Position numbers and translations under genes: made by a program | Notes under the pieces: model-generated | What the model was told of the DNA's origin: nothing | The model's input: the letters and a program-made list of their open reading frames with translations, nothing else | Database searches by the model: none | NCBI RefSeq assembly: GCF_000513275.1 | Contig: NZ_CBVJ010000045.1 | Coordinates: 1-64,000 of the forward strand | Direction of reading: 5' to 3' | DNA length: 64,000 nucleotides | From: Paenibacillus gorillae | Lineage (GTDB): Bacteria > Bacillota > Bacilli > Paenibacillales > Paenibacillaceae | In this document: positions 9,079 to 18,098 of the stretch, in pieces | Numbering within the stretch: the first letter of the stretch is position 1 | How the letters are laid out: each line of letters begins with the position of its first letter

Positions 9079-9941
9079 GCGGCGTCTCCTTCATTTATGA
9101 GAAGAAGAAAAAGAAAAAAGCTGCTACTCTAGCGCCAACCGTTCTGAAGCAATTGAATCTTACGATTCATAGCGGTGAAATGCTGGCAGTTGCAGGGAAG
9201 TCCGGTTCCGGAAAATCTACTTTTCTACAGCTGCTCAAAGGCTTTCTCTCTCCGACAACAGGCAGCGTATTACTGGATGGTGTTGATCCCAACACCTCCA
9301 AGCGCCCAGAGTTATTCGATCAGGTCGGCTTTATTTTCCAATATCCGGAACATCAATTATTTGCGACTACCGTATTTGATGATATTGCATTTGGGCTGCA
9401 AAGCGCCAAGCTGCCTGGAGAAATCGTCGAACAGAGAGTTCGCAAAGCGATGGAATCCGTCGAACTGGATTATGAGGTATTCAAAGACCGCAGTCCGTTT
9501 GAACTAAGCGGCGGGGAGAAAAGACGGGTAGCAATTGCAGGCGTCGTGGTGCTGGAACCAAAGCTGCTCATTCTGGATGAACCGACCGCAGGCCTCGATC
9601 TTCCATCCCGGACGGCTTTGTTCGAGCTTCTGCATCATATGAACAAGAATCAAGGACTGACGATTATCTGGGTGAGCCATCAGCTCGACGAAATCGTTAG
9701 TCATGCATCTAGGCTGCTTGCTTTACAGAACGGCGTCTTTATTGCAGACGGCTCGCCTGAAGCAGCTCTTTCCGACCCGGTATTGCTGGAAGCCTTCGGT
9801 TGGGAGGAACCATCTGCATTGGTTGTGTCTCGGTTGCTTGGGCAGCTGGGATTGTCGGCCGGCAACACCAAGTTATCGCCGGAGGAAGCCGCTGCTATCA
9901 TTGCAGCTGCGCTGAACCAGCACGAAATAATAGCTAAATGA
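9063..9941 (+). CDS. ecfA2: ECF transporter ATPase EcfA2
   Basis: A 292-residue ABC ATPase beginning at ATG 9063 after TGAGGGA. Walker A GKSGSGKST, Q-loop FQYPEHQLF, signature LSGGEKRRVAIAG, Walker B LLILDEPTAGLD and switch WVSHQLDE are all intact. The lysine-rich stretch at residues 13-21 is probably a surface loop. Together with EcfA1 it hydrolyses ATP to power uptake through the membrane subunit EcfT encoded immediately downstream. Confidence 0.93.
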   Translation: MQIQLSGVSFIYEKKKKKKAATLAPTVLKQLNLTIHSGEMLAVAGKSGSGKSTFLQLLKGFLSPTTGSVLLDGVDPNTSKRPELFDQVGFIFQYPEHQLFATTVFDDIAFGLQSAKLPGEIVEQRVRKAMESVELDYEVFKDRSPFELSGGEKRRVAIAGVVVLEPKLLILDEPTAGLDLPSRTALFELLHHMNKNQGLTIIWVSHQLDEIVSHASRLLALQNGVFIADGSPEAALSDPVLLEAFGWEEPSALVVSRLLGQLGLSAGNTKLSPEEAAAIIAAALNQHEIIAK

Positions 9942-9950
9942 GGAATGATT

Positions 9951-10742
9951 ATGGCAAATAACAGCTTTCTTTTGTTTCAAAAACAAAATTCGTGGCTGGA
10001 ACAATGGGACCCGCGAATGAAGATTACGGTAAGCCTCATATTTGCTGCAAGCCTGCTGCTGAACCACAGCTTGATACTAAAGACCGCTCAGATTGTACTA
10101 TTGATCGCGCTTTGGTGGATTGCCAAGCTGTCATGGCGAGCACTTGTATTCACGCTGCTGAGCTTAACGATCTTCTTTATTTCGACGATGATCTACCGGT
10201 CGATGCTCATGACGAATCCTGGAGATACCTTGGTTCACCTTGGAGCCTTAACCTATTCCGAGCAGGGAGCCCTCGATGGAATCCTCATGTGTGAGCAAAT
10301 TGCCGGCATTGTTCTGCTCTTATCCTTGGTCGTCCGCACCACCTCGCCCATTATTCTGGCTGAAGGACTGGAAATGATTTTGAAGCCGTTCAAAAAACTG
10401 CGTCTCCCCGTCCATGAAATGGTCATGATGTTCACGATTGCTCTGCGGTTTCTGCCCATTCTAATTGAAGAAGTGGATAAAATCCGCAAGGCTCAAATGG
10501 CGCGAGGCGGCGGCTTTCACCGCAAAGGAATTTCATCACGCTTTCGCGGGGTATTCCCAATGTTGATGCCGCTATTTGTACTGTCTATTCTGCGGGCCAA
10601 AGAGCTCGCCGTAGCGATGGAATCCCGCTGCTACCAAGGTGATGAAGGACGTACACCGATCCGGCTCTATCAGATGCACCGCCGCGATTATTCCATTTTG
10701 ACTTTCTCGGTCATTAATCTATTGCTCGTTTTTATCGTGTAA
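9951..10742 (+). CDS. ecfT: ECF transporter transmembrane subunit EcfT
   Basis: Start at ATG 9951 is preferred because TGAGGA lies seven bases upstream, while the in-frame ATG at 9945 touches that site. The roughly 263-residue product has five to six membrane segments and the two cytoplasmic Ala-Arg-type coupling motifs, MARGGGF and MESRCYQG, that contact the EcfA dimer. It couples ATP hydrolysis to toppling of the S component. It is the last gene of the operon and is followed by a strong terminator. Confidence 0.92.
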   Translation: MANNSFLLFQKQNSWLEQWDPRMKITVSLIFAASLLLNHSLILKTAQIVLLIALWWIAKLSWRALVFTLLSLTIFFISTMIYRSMLMTNPGDTLVHLGALTYSEQGALDGILMCEQIAGIVLLLSLVVRTTSPIILAEGLEMILKPFKKLRLPVHEMVMMFTIALRFLPILIEEVDKIRKAQMARGGGFHRKGISSRFRGVFPMLMPLFVLSILRAKELAVAMESRCYQGDEGRTPIRLYQMHRRDYSILTFSVINLLLVFIV

Positions 10743-10750
10743 CAATAAGA

Positions 10751-10786
10751 AGAGAGATCAGGTTCGTCTGATCTCTCTTTTTTTTT
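10751..10786 (+). terminator. Terminator of the ECF operon
   Basis: Perfect 11-bp stem AGAGAGATCAG/CTGATCTCTCT with a GTTCGT loop followed by nine T, eight bases after the ecfT stop codon. Confidence 0.92.
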
Positions 10787-10972
10787 ACGGTTTGAGTCCT
10801 CCGCTCCACTGAAAACCTCTGTGGCCCGAACTTCTTCTAATCTGCATTCATTGCCTCTACTTTGCTTGTTTCTATCATTCAAACTCCGCAAATCTATAAA
10901 GCTATCAGTCTATACCATTTCTCTGAGAGGTTCATAGAATATCTTATACTAATTGAAAGGGTTGATTAATGA

Positions 10973-11416
10973 ATGAAGAAACTGACAGTAAAAAACTATG
11001 CATCCATCGTTAAAAACGCACCTGCAAAAGTTGCAGCTAAAGGCAAAGTTAAAATCTCGGGCTATGGCGGAAGTGTTGGCGGGTACAGCGGCTGCAACAA
11101 CAATGGCAACTACAATCGCAACTCTAACCGGAACGAAGAGTCCAATGATCCATTCTTTGGACCTTCCCTTAGACAACGTCTGAGAGGCTGGGCTAAAGCC
11201 AGCACAATCGTTACGGTCGTTCTTGACAAATTCGTCATTCGCGGTCGCATTATCAGCGTTGACGGCGACGGCTTTGAAATGACAATTGTCGAAAATCACA
11301 GATCTGGCGGCAGATCCGGTGGCAGCTCCGACCGCAACCACCTCTTCCAACCTGGATCCATTGTATTCATCAGCTTCAAACAAGTTAACGCTGTTGCAGC
11401 TAGCCCTGGCTGCTAA
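10973..11416 (+). CDS. Hypothetical protein with Gly/Asn-rich linker and LSm-like C-terminal segment
   Basis: A 147-residue protein, ATG 10973 with AAAGGG upstream. Residues 1-30 are basic and residues 30-58 are a Gly/Ser/Asn-rich linker. From about 66 the sequence LRQRLRGWAKASTIVTVVLD, then IRGRIISVDGDGFEM and a terminal SIVFISFKQVNAV, alternates like a small beta-barrel. This pattern resembles DUF2642-type spore coat proteins, but I cannot assign the family with confidence. It is monocistronic. A role at the spore surface is only a guess. Confidence 0.6.
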   Translation: MKKLTVKNYASIVKNAPAKVAAKGKVKISGYGGSVGGYSGCNNNGNYNRNSNRNEESNDPFFGPSLRQRLRGWAKASTIVTVVLDKFVIRGRIISVDGDGFEMTIVENHRSGGRSGGSSDRNHLFQPGSIVFISFKQVNAVAASPGC

Positions 11417-11437
11417 GCATTGGCCACTGAATGTTCT

Positions 11438-11473
11438 ACGAAAAAAAAAGCGCCGTGATGGCGTTTTTTTCGT
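11438..11473. terminator. Bidirectional terminator
   Basis: Hairpin built from ACG-A9-GCGCC on the left and GGCG-T7-CGT on the right with a GTGAT loop. The T-run on the plus strand serves the 10973 gene and the T-run on the minus strand serves the EamA gene. Confidence 0.8.
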
Positions 11474-11506
11474 TTATTTAAGAGATTTGTATAAAGCGGC
11501 CGATCA

Positions 11507-12397
11507 CTATTGCACCTTCTGTATTCCAACCCGTTTTACAGCAATATTACCCGAGACCAGCAGCCCTGTCACCACAAAGGCAGTCGCTATCCAATCGTAT
11601 GTTGTAACTGCTTCGTTCAAAATAGCTGCCGAGAGCATAAAACCGAATATTGGAGTCATAAACAGCCAGTTGTTCGCTCTGACCGCATCTTGCTTGAGCA
11701 AGTAGAACCAGAGCAGCATTGTAGCGATTGATATAATGAAAACGAGCCAGAATAGCGACCCTGCCAAGTAGTAATCAAAGTGCAGAACATACTTGTCTCG
11801 CTCGAAGAAGTAGGTCACTGGCAAAGAAAGCACGCCGCCGATTACAAGCTGCCATGTATTAATGACAAGGCCGGGAAGTTCTAAATTGGCTTTTTTAAAA
11901 TATACACTCCCCAGCGCCATCGCCGTCATGCCAGCAGCCACAAGCATAATCCCCGTCAACTGAAAATGACTGTCGGCAAGAGCTGGCCAAGTAGCAATGA
12001 ACAAGCCAATGGCCGCCACAAGCATGCCAATCCACTCTTTTCCTGTTATTTGTCGCTTTAGCCAGACCGAAGAAAGCAAAGCAACCAGGAAAGGATTTAC
12101 CGTAACGAACAAATTGAACAAGCCAGCGGACACTTTATCCAATGCCAGACTTGTTGCCCCTAAGTAGATCGTTGTATTGAGTGTTCCCAAAATAATGAGC
12201 GGCCGCCATTCCTCCCGTCGCGGCATACGATAAGACCGCTTCACACAATAAACGTAAATAAACAGCAATGCGCCTGCTATCAGAAAGCGGATATTAGCCA
12301 GCAGCAGCGGTGTCGTCGCATGCAGCCCCAGCTTAATTGCAATTGCCGCAGATGACCATAATAGAGTAAAGAGTAGACCTAATGCTATGTTCTTCAT
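11507..12397 (-). CDS. EamA-family (DMT) transporter
   Basis: Start placed at ATG 12397, nine bases after AAGGGG; an upstream in-frame GTG (12442) has no ribosome binding site. The roughly 296-residue protein has ten hydrophobic segments arranged as two EamA repeats, beginning LLFTLLWSSAAIAIKLGL and repeating after residue ~140 with GIMLVAAGMTAMALGSVYFK. Such drug/metabolite exporters export amino acids, purines or other metabolites; the substrate is unknown. An AraC-family gene lies 138 bases upstream in the same direction and is the probable regulator. Confidence 0.88.
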   Translation of the reverse strand: MKNIALGLLFTLLWSSAAIAIKLGLHATTPLLLANIRFLIAGALLFIYVYCVKRSYRMPRREEWRPLIILGTLNTTIYLGATSLALDKVSAGLFNLFVTVNPFLVALLSSVWLKRQITGKEWIGMLVAAIGLFIATWPALADSHFQLTGIMLVAAGMTAMALGSVYFKKANLELPGLVINTWQLVIGGVLSLPVTYFFERDKYVLHFDYYLAGSLFWLVFIISIATMLLWFYLLKQDAVRANNWLFMTPIFGFMLSAAILNEAVTTYDWIATAFVVTGLLVSGNIAVKRVGIQKVQ

Positions 12398-12535
12398 TGC
12401 ACACATCCCCTTAGCGATCCAAACATCTTGTAATAAATTCACAACCGGACAGGCTGCTCATTCATTGTAATGGTTGGATACTAAGGGGATTTGACTCGTT
12501 ATCAGGTTTTTTTAGCCAATTGTCTGATGTTGGAG

Positions 12536-13267
12536 CTATTCTCTATACTGCTGACGGTATTGGCTAGGCGTCAATTGCTCATGCTTGGTGAATAGCCTTG
12601 TCAGGGAAGACTGATGCTCCAGCCCCACTTGCATGGCAATATGGAGCAAGGACATATCATTACTCAGCAGCAGCTTCTTCGCTTCGTTCAATCGCACTTC
12701 CTGGATATAGGCGGAAGGCGTTTTACCCGTTTCCTTCATAAACCAATTCGAATAATACGTACGATTATAATTCTCAAGTTCAGCGAGCATCTGTACTGAA
12801 ATCGGCTGGTCATAATGCTCATGAATGTACTGAATTGACCTTGGCAGGCCTCGCTTCTCCTGCTGCAGGCAGCGTGAAATATAAGGAAAGAGATCTCGGA
12901 GAGCCGAACGGGAATAATGCTGCTGCTCCATCTCATGCAGAAGCAAGTACCGGATGCTTTTCCACTGATTATTCAAGGCATGTGCTTTACAGCCCGCGCT
13001 GTTTCCCAGCAGTTCGCTTGCGGATAACATGCCGCTTGGGATATCAAGAACCAAAAACTCGTTTCTGGTAGTCGCATAGAAACAATGCTCGTAGTTTGGC
13101 GATACATATAGCAAAGTTTGCTCGTTCACCCGGTGATGACTGGCTCCTGTTACTATCGTAAGCTCTCCGCGCAACGGCATAATTAAATGAGCATGATGAT
13201 GGGAATGCGTCACCTGCGTCGCCGAATATGTACGCTTCTCTGCTACGATGTCGTTGAACGTGTCCAC
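12536..13267 (-). CDS. AraC-family transcriptional regulator with cupin sensor domain
   Basis: Start placed at GTG 13267 after GAGAGGG; the longer in-frame extension to 13390 is basic/hydrophobic and not family-like. The 243-residue protein has an N-terminal cupin (HSHHHAHLIMPLRGEL) and a C-terminal pair of helix-turn-helix motifs (QPISVQMLAELENYNRTYYS, then LHIAMQVGLEHQSSLTRLF). It probably controls the adjacent EamA exporter. Confidence 0.88.
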   Translation of the reverse strand: MDTFNDIVAEKRTYSATQVTHSHHHAHLIMPLRGELTIVTGASHHRVNEQTLLYVSPNYEHCFYATTRNEFLVLDIPSGMLSASELLGNSAGCKAHALNNQWKSIRYLLLHEMEQQHYSRSALRDLFPYISRCLQQEKRGLPRSIQYIHEHYDQPISVQMLAELENYNRTYYSNWFMKETGKTPSAYIQEVRLNEAKKLLLSNDMSLLHIAMQVGLEHQSSLTRLFTKHEQLTPSQYRQQYRE

Positions 13268-13364
13268 TCTCTGTCGCCCTCTCTTCGTTTTGTTAAATCT
13301 ATCATACCAGCTAGAAAGCGCAAGATACACTGTAAGTATCCGGCTTAGTCTTACCAAAAGAAGA

Positions 13365-13394
13365 AACCTTGACAGGCACGAAGCCATCAAGGTT
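13365..13394 (-). terminator. Terminator of the Imm26 gene
   Basis: Stem AACCTTGA/TCAAGGTT with a 14-base interior, followed on the minus strand by TTCTTCTTTT. It lies 14 bases after the Imm26 stop codon. Confidence 0.6.
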
Positions 13395-13407
13395 AAAAGT
13401 ATTTGAA

Positions 13408-13881
13408 CTATTTCAGATAGATTAAATCGTCATAATAGGAATCCCATTCTCCAGTAATGAACCTAGCCGTGACTACTTTCTCTAGACTAACGGGAGACCA
13501 AGATTCCAACTCAATGACTCCTTCAATCTCAGAATCTCGAGGGTTTTCATTAATAATATCCCCACTATGGTCTACCAACATATAACCGTCCTCAGTTTCT
13601 ACTTTATAGACCGGAAAGTTAATATGTGGTAATGGTGCATTCCCAATCACCTCCCAAATACCGTCTTCAATTCTAGAATTCACAGTCTGAATTAAAAAAA
13701 CAATTGGTTTCGATGTGATATCAATGACCGGTAGATGTTCTTTTGATACTACATCGAATATAACCATACAATCAGATATCCTTCCCTCAGCAATCACTTG
13801 ACCATAACTATATTTATCCTGTTCTATTTTTATTGCGAACACATCTCCAATGCGCACCTTCACTTTTTTTTTACCTGCCAT
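13408..13881 (-). CDS. Imm26-like immunity protein
   Basis: A 157-residue soluble protein starting at ATG 13881 after AAAGGAGA. The N-terminal GDVFAIKIEQDKYSYGQVIA, followed by VIFDV and a mixed beta-rich body, is the pattern of Imm26 immunity proteins, which neutralise a toxin domain delivered by contact-dependent or polymorphic toxin systems. No cognate toxin gene lies next to it; the neighbours are an AraC regulator and a decayed epimerase. Orphan immunity genes are commonly kept as defence against toxins of neighbouring strains. Confidence 0.7.
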   Translation of the reverse strand: MAGKKKVKVRIGDVFAIKIEQDKYSYGQVIAEGRISDCMVIFDVVSKEHLPVIDITSKPIVFLIQTVNSRIEDGIWEVIGNAPLPHINFPVYKVETEDGYMLVDHSGDIINENPRDSEIEGVIELESWSPVSLEKVVTARFITGEWDSYYDDLIYLK

Positions 13882-14070
13882 CGTGAGTCTCCTTTACCGC
13901 TTTTTTTAGGTGGGTCGATACCATTTTGTATCCACTTCGTTTCACTAATTTGATTTCTTTTATTTTGTAAGCTTCCTCCATTTTTTTGCAACCCACCATA
14001 TTGGTTCATTGCCGTTCTATTCCTAATCCAGTGTTCTTCATATTAGCGGATAAAGAGATGCTGGTTCCAT

Positions 14071-14632
14071 TTACATGTTAGCATTGGTTTTATCTTTTAG
14101 CATTTTCACTATGGCTTCCATGACCGTGATGTTTGGATCCTTATACTCATACGCACATGCTTCAGGATAGCTGGTTTTGTACACGACCCGGTTGAACATA
14201 CGAGACACCATATCCTGATAATACGATGTGGACTGAACCGGGCTTCATTGGCGTAAGCAATGGTTGACTCTGCGATTGTATGCACGATCTTCTCCACAGT
14301 GCCCGATTCAATAGCTAATTGCAAGAGCATGCGGATTCCTTTTTCTTTCGTCCGGCCCTTCTCTATAAACATCGTATTGTTTGATGTATACGCGCTCCCC
14401 TGATTAAAAACCCACTTCGCCTCACTTAATACTTCTTGTCAGTTGGCTTGCTCCTCGAGGTTCGCTTTGTATAAGTTCAAATTGGGCAGCAAAATTTGAA
14501 GCTGTTGCTCTTTCTCTTCATTCGGTATGTTCCGATAATCCGGCTATAACCCATATCTGTTAACTGTTTCGCAATCCAAGTGCCGATGTAGCCTGTTACT
14601 CCTATAATAACAATCTTATCGTTTCGGTCCAT
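14071..14632 (-). pseudogene. Decayed NAD-dependent epimerase/dehydratase
   Basis: Reading minus from ATG 14632, the start MDRNDKIVIIGVTGYIGTWI is a Rossmann nucleotide-binding motif of extended SDR enzymes. A missing A near 14540 shifts the frame (expected R-N-E-E-K-E-Q-Q), then TGA replaces a Trp codon at about 14450, the frame reopens (MFIEKGRTKEKGIRMLLQLA, KIVHTIAESTIAYANEA) and shifts again near 14230 before a stop at 14071. Much of the catalytic region is missing. The 87-residue ORF at 14109-14372 is therefore a fragment, not a gene. Confidence 0.75.
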
Positions 14633-14761
14633 CTTTTACATATCTCCTTTCCATGCCATTAGAAATACACAATACGGATACGATACAGCTTAAAGCTGGG
14701 TTTAAGTCAAAGTAATGTTATTCAGTGTAAAAGGCTCTCCAACCCAGAAATAAATTTCTAT

Positions 14762-14789
14762 AAAAAAACCATTCCGAGGAATGGTTTGG
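14762..14789 (-). terminator. Terminator of the nitronate monooxygenase operon
   Basis: AAACCATTCC/GGAATGGTTT stem with a CTC-type loop and a T-run on the minus strand, just after the 14801 stop codon. Confidence 0.85.
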
Positions 14790-14800
14790 TCAAAACTGTA

Positions 14801-15880
14801 TCAATCCTTAGTCTGGAACCTGCTCTCCACCAGCACCTGCGCTTGAGACATTGTCTGTTGAATAATTGCAGCAGCAGGATGATCCGTTGCTAGTCGAAGC
14901 CCCTGTCCCGCCCATAATGACATATACTCCGGATTATTTGTTTTAGCTGCTGCCTGGCGAATATCTCGTGTCATCGCATTCTGAATGGGAAACGCAGGAA
15001 TTGTTCCAGCATACTGATCTATTTCTTCAATAAATGTAGTCTTAATGCCGCGAGCCGGTTTGCCTGAATATGCACGGGTAACTACAGTGGAGTCTTCATT
15101 TGCTGTAAGAATGGCTTTTTTATATACGTTGTGGGCCCCGCTCTCCATACTCGCTAGAAATGCAGTACCCATTTGTACGGCAGCTGCTCCTAATGAAAGA
15201 CTGGCTACAAGACCTCTTCCATCCATAATTCCGCCAGATGCAATGACAGGAATGGATACTTGATCCACAATTTGTGGAACTAGAGCTATCGTTCCTACTA
15301 AAGAATCTGTATTACTTTTCAGAAATGTTCCTCGATGCCCTCCAGCTTCGCTTCCTTGCGCGACAATTGCTTCTACCCCTGCAAGCTCTAAAAGCTTGGC
15401 CTCTTCGACAGTAGTAGCCGTTCCGATCACCATTATTCCCTGACTTTTCAGTACCTCGATCACATCTTTTGGAGGAATGCCGAATGTGAAGCTAACGACC
15501 GGAACCCTCTCTTCGAGCAATACTTGTATCTGCTGTTCGAAAGACTCTGGTGTGCTATCAATCGGCGGGTTTTCCTTAACTCCCAGCTCCACGCGATACT
15601 TATTCAAATGGGACGTCATTTCTTTAATGATTGCCTGAGATTCAGCTGCTTCCTCTGGCACGAACAAATTAACGCCAAAGGGCTGTTCCGTAAGTTGTCT
15701 GACCTCTTGAATGGTGCTCCTTAGTTTCTCCGGCGTCAAATAGGCTGCACCAAGACTGCCTAGCCCTCCTGCATTAGATACCTCAGCTACAAGTTCAGGT
15801 GTCGTTGGACCACCGGCCATAGGAGCTTGGATGATCGGAAATTGAATTTTTAATCGGCGTGTGAAATCATTCTCGAACAT
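14801..15880 (-). CDS. Nitronate monooxygenase (2-nitropropane dioxygenase family)
   Basis: A 359-residue FMN-dependent TIM-barrel enzyme. Visible family features are PIIQAPMAGGPTTPELVAEV at the N-terminus, NAGGLGSLGAAY, VAQGSEAGGHRGTF (conserved catalytic-histidine region) and PVIASGGIMDGRGLVASL with GAAAVQMGTAFL (FMN phosphate site). Members oxidise alkyl nitronates, including the toxin propionate 3-nitronate. Start ATG 15880 follows AAAGGAGA located in the end of the MFS gene, so the pair is cotranscribed. Confidence 0.9.
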   Translation of the reverse strand: MFENDFTRRLKIQFPIIQAPMAGGPTTPELVAEVSNAGGLGSLGAAYLTPEKLRSTIQEVRQLTEQPFGVNLFVPEEAAESQAIIKEMTSHLNKYRVELGVKENPPIDSTPESFEQQIQVLLEERVPVVSFTFGIPPKDVIEVLKSQGIMVIGTATTVEEAKLLELAGVEAIVAQGSEAGGHRGTFLKSNTDSLVGTIALVPQIVDQVSIPVIASGGIMDGRGLVASLSLGAAAVQMGTAFLASMESGAHNVYKKAILTANEDSTVVTRAYSGKPARGIKTTFIEEIDQYAGTIPAFPIQNAMTRDIRQAAAKTNNPEYMSLWAGQGLRLATDHPAAAIIQQTMSQAQVLVESRFQTKD

Positions 15881-15882
15881 GT

Positions 15883-17082
15883 TTATAGAGTCTCCTTTAC
15901 GATTAGACTTTTACCACCTGACATAACACTTCCCAATATCATAACAACTACAGCAGTTATAAGCACCAAGGCAGCAAGAGCCAAGGAAACACTGTAGCTC
16001 TTTGTTGCATCTAAAACAAATCCTGCCCCTAAGGGCCCAATAATTTGTCCGGTTCCAAAGAATCCAGTCATTAACGAGATGGCTTGATTGCCGCTCGCTG
16101 GTTTGAGTGTACGAGCCGCTGTAATCGCAAGCATAGAAATGCCCATAAAGGTCCCGCCAAACAGAATGGAACCCAGCGCTATACCGAAGATATTAGGCAG
16201 TACTACAGGCAATATAACCCCTATAGCTTGTAAAAGAAGCGCAGCGATCAATGGCTTCACATAGCCGATCTTCCCCATGCACCAAGACCAGAAAATAGAT
16301 GAAGGCACCGCTGCAATTCCAACGATAATCCAGCTATAATCAGAAAAAAACGCCATATGCGGCACTTGTTTGACATAAGCAACTAAAAACGTAGCACTAA
16401 CAATATAACCCAGCCCTTCAAGGCCGTATACAATAAGCAAAAAAACAAATAAATTGGAGTCTTTTTTGGCGTAATTACTGCTTACATTTTGGGATACAGG
16501 CTGCTTTCGCGGCTCCTGAATATATCTCCATATAACGGAGGCAAGAATGATACTAACAATCATAAGCCCAATCCATGCTCCCCTCCATGAGTGAAGGCTG
16601 AACATTGGAATGAGTAACCCGGATAATGCAATACCGAATCCAACCCCGCCGTAAAAAATACCGATCCTTTTTTCACGCTTGTCAGAGATGAGCGCATCTA
16701 GAACAAAACCCGATGCAAGGACAAATATAGAACCGCTGCTCACTCCTGAGACGAAACGCAGTATCATCCACCAAGAGAATGAAGTGGTAATTCCCATCAA
16801 TCCTGTTGTTAACATACATAAAACCAAATGAATACGCAAAAGAGCAGATCTTCGAGCTCCAAACGTAAGGAAACCCGCTCCAAAAGCTGCCACTAAGTAA
16901 CCTAAGTTATTAATAGCTGCCAAATAGCCGGCTTCTGTTACGGACAAATGAGCTTGAGACTGCATGATTGGAAGTATCGAGGTATATGAAAAACGGCCGA
17001 TACCCATTGCAATCGTTAGCATTACAAATCCGCTAATTAAGATTTTTGCAGAACTTCTCCCTTGAATAGCTGAACGAGACAA
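15883..17082 (-). CDS. YbfB/YjiJ-family MFS transporter
   Basis: Starts at TTG 17082, seven bases after AAGGAGGG. The 399-residue protein has twelve hydrophobic segments; the opening FVMLTIAMGIGRFSYTSILP (G-x-G-R-F-x-Y-T) is characteristic of the YbfB/YjiJ branch of the major facilitator superfamily. Substrate unknown. It is cotranscribed with the nitronate monooxygenase and divergent from a LysR regulator, so export or uptake of a nitro compound or related metabolite is a reasonable guess only. Confidence 0.88.
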   Translation of the reverse strand: MSRSAIQGRSSAKILISGFVMLTIAMGIGRFSYTSILPIMQSQAHLSVTEAGYLAAINNLGYLVAAFGAGFLTFGARRSALLRIHLVLCMLTTGLMGITTSFSWWMILRFVSGVSSGSIFVLASGFVLDALISDKREKRIGIFYGGVGFGIALSGLLIPMFSLHSWRGAWIGLMIVSIILASVIWRYIQEPRKQPVSQNVSSNYAKKDSNLFVFLLIVYGLEGLGYIVSATFLVAYVKQVPHMAFFSDYSWIIVGIAAVPSSIFWSWCMGKIGYVKPLIAALLLQAIGVILPVVLPNIFGIALGSILFGGTFMGISMLAITAARTLKPASGNQAISLMTGFFGTGQIIGPLGAGFVLDATKSYSVSLALAALVLITAVVVMILGSVMSGGKSLIVKETL

Positions 17083-17192
17083 TTCAAATCCCTCCTTTCA
17101 GGTTCAATTGTACTGCCAGCCTTATATTGTGTAAAATGAAGTTAAACGATGTTTAACATTGAAAATATAAATGTCTGAAATGGAGAATGTCC

Positions 17193-18062
17193 ATGGAAAT
17201 CCGCGATATGCACATCTTTTTAGCAGTGGCAAATGAAGGCAGTATTACTCGAGCTGCTGAGAAATTGGAATACGTTCAGTCGAGTATAAGCATACGAATT
17301 CAGCAGCTTGAAAATGAACTTCATACCGTGTTATTCATCAGGCAGCGCCAAGGCGTTCAGCTTACGACATCGGGACAAATCCTCAAATCTTATGTAGAGA
17401 AGATTTTATCTCTCACGCAAGAGGCAGTGCAAGCTGTATCGGACAAATCAACGCCTCAAGGACCGCTTCGAATCGGATGTCTAGAAACGACAGCTGCCAT
17501 TCGTCTGCCGAATATTCTCGCCGATTATCATCAATCCTACCCTGAGGTTGATTTGACATTGAAAACGGGCACTACGGATGAATTAGTGAAATTAGTACTG
17601 AAGTTTGAATTGGACGGCGCATTCGTAGCCGGACCGATTGAGCATGAAGAGTTAGAAGCAACAACCATCGGTTATGAAGAGCTTGTACTCGTAGCAGGAG
17701 GGCAACATGCAGCAATTGAGCGGATGGAAGAGCTGCAGCATCAAACTCTGCTTGTTTTTAGAATGGGCTGCTCCTATCGTCAAAGATATGAGGATTGGTT
17801 AAATAGCAAAGGATTAAGACCTTCCAAAATTATGGAGTTTGGGACGGTTGATGGGATTCTTGGATGTATTCATGCGGGGCTTGGCATCTCGCTGTTGCCT
17901 CGTTCGGTTGTTGAGAGAGCGATTGGGCACTATGATCTTCATATTCTAAAACTTTCAGAAAAGCATTTCACAACGGCGACTTTATTCATTCGCCGCAAAG
18001 ACTCCTACTCTACTCCTGCGGTGTCTGAGCTAGTAAGGATCGCACAGAAAAGATTTATATAA
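17193..18062 (+). CDS. LysR-family transcriptional regulator
   Basis: Start chosen at ATG 17193 (MEIRDMHIF) because GGAG lies seven bases upstream; the ATG at 17187 touches the site. The 289-residue product has an N-terminal winged helix (GSITRAAEKLEYVQSSISIR) and a periplasmic-binding-like effector domain. It is divergent from the MFS/nitronate monooxygenase pair across a 110-bp gap, the classical arrangement for LysR control of the neighbouring operon. Confidence 0.92.
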   Translation: MEIRDMHIFLAVANEGSITRAAEKLEYVQSSISIRIQQLENELHTVLFIRQRQGVQLTTSGQILKSYVEKILSLTQEAVQAVSDKSTPQGPLRIGCLETTAAIRLPNILADYHQSYPEVDLTLKTGTTDELVKLVLKFELDGAFVAGPIEHEELEATTIGYEELVLVAGGQHAAIERMEELQHQTLLVFRMGCSYRQRYEDWLNSKGLRPSKIMEFGTVDGILGCIHAGLGISLLPRSVVERAIGHYDLHILKLSEKHFTTATLFIRRKDSYSTPAVSELVRIAQKRFI

Positions 18063-18098
18063 TGATCGCGATAGACGCGACCTCCACAGCAGAACAGC

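Noticed and set aside
14109..14372. 87-residue minus-strand ORF as an independent gene
   Set aside because: It is an internal piece of the decayed epimerase gene.
14762..14789. Hairpin with CCATTCC/GGAATGG as a further copy of the repeated element
   Set aside because: Only a generic terminator hairpin is similar; the palindrome and tail are absent.
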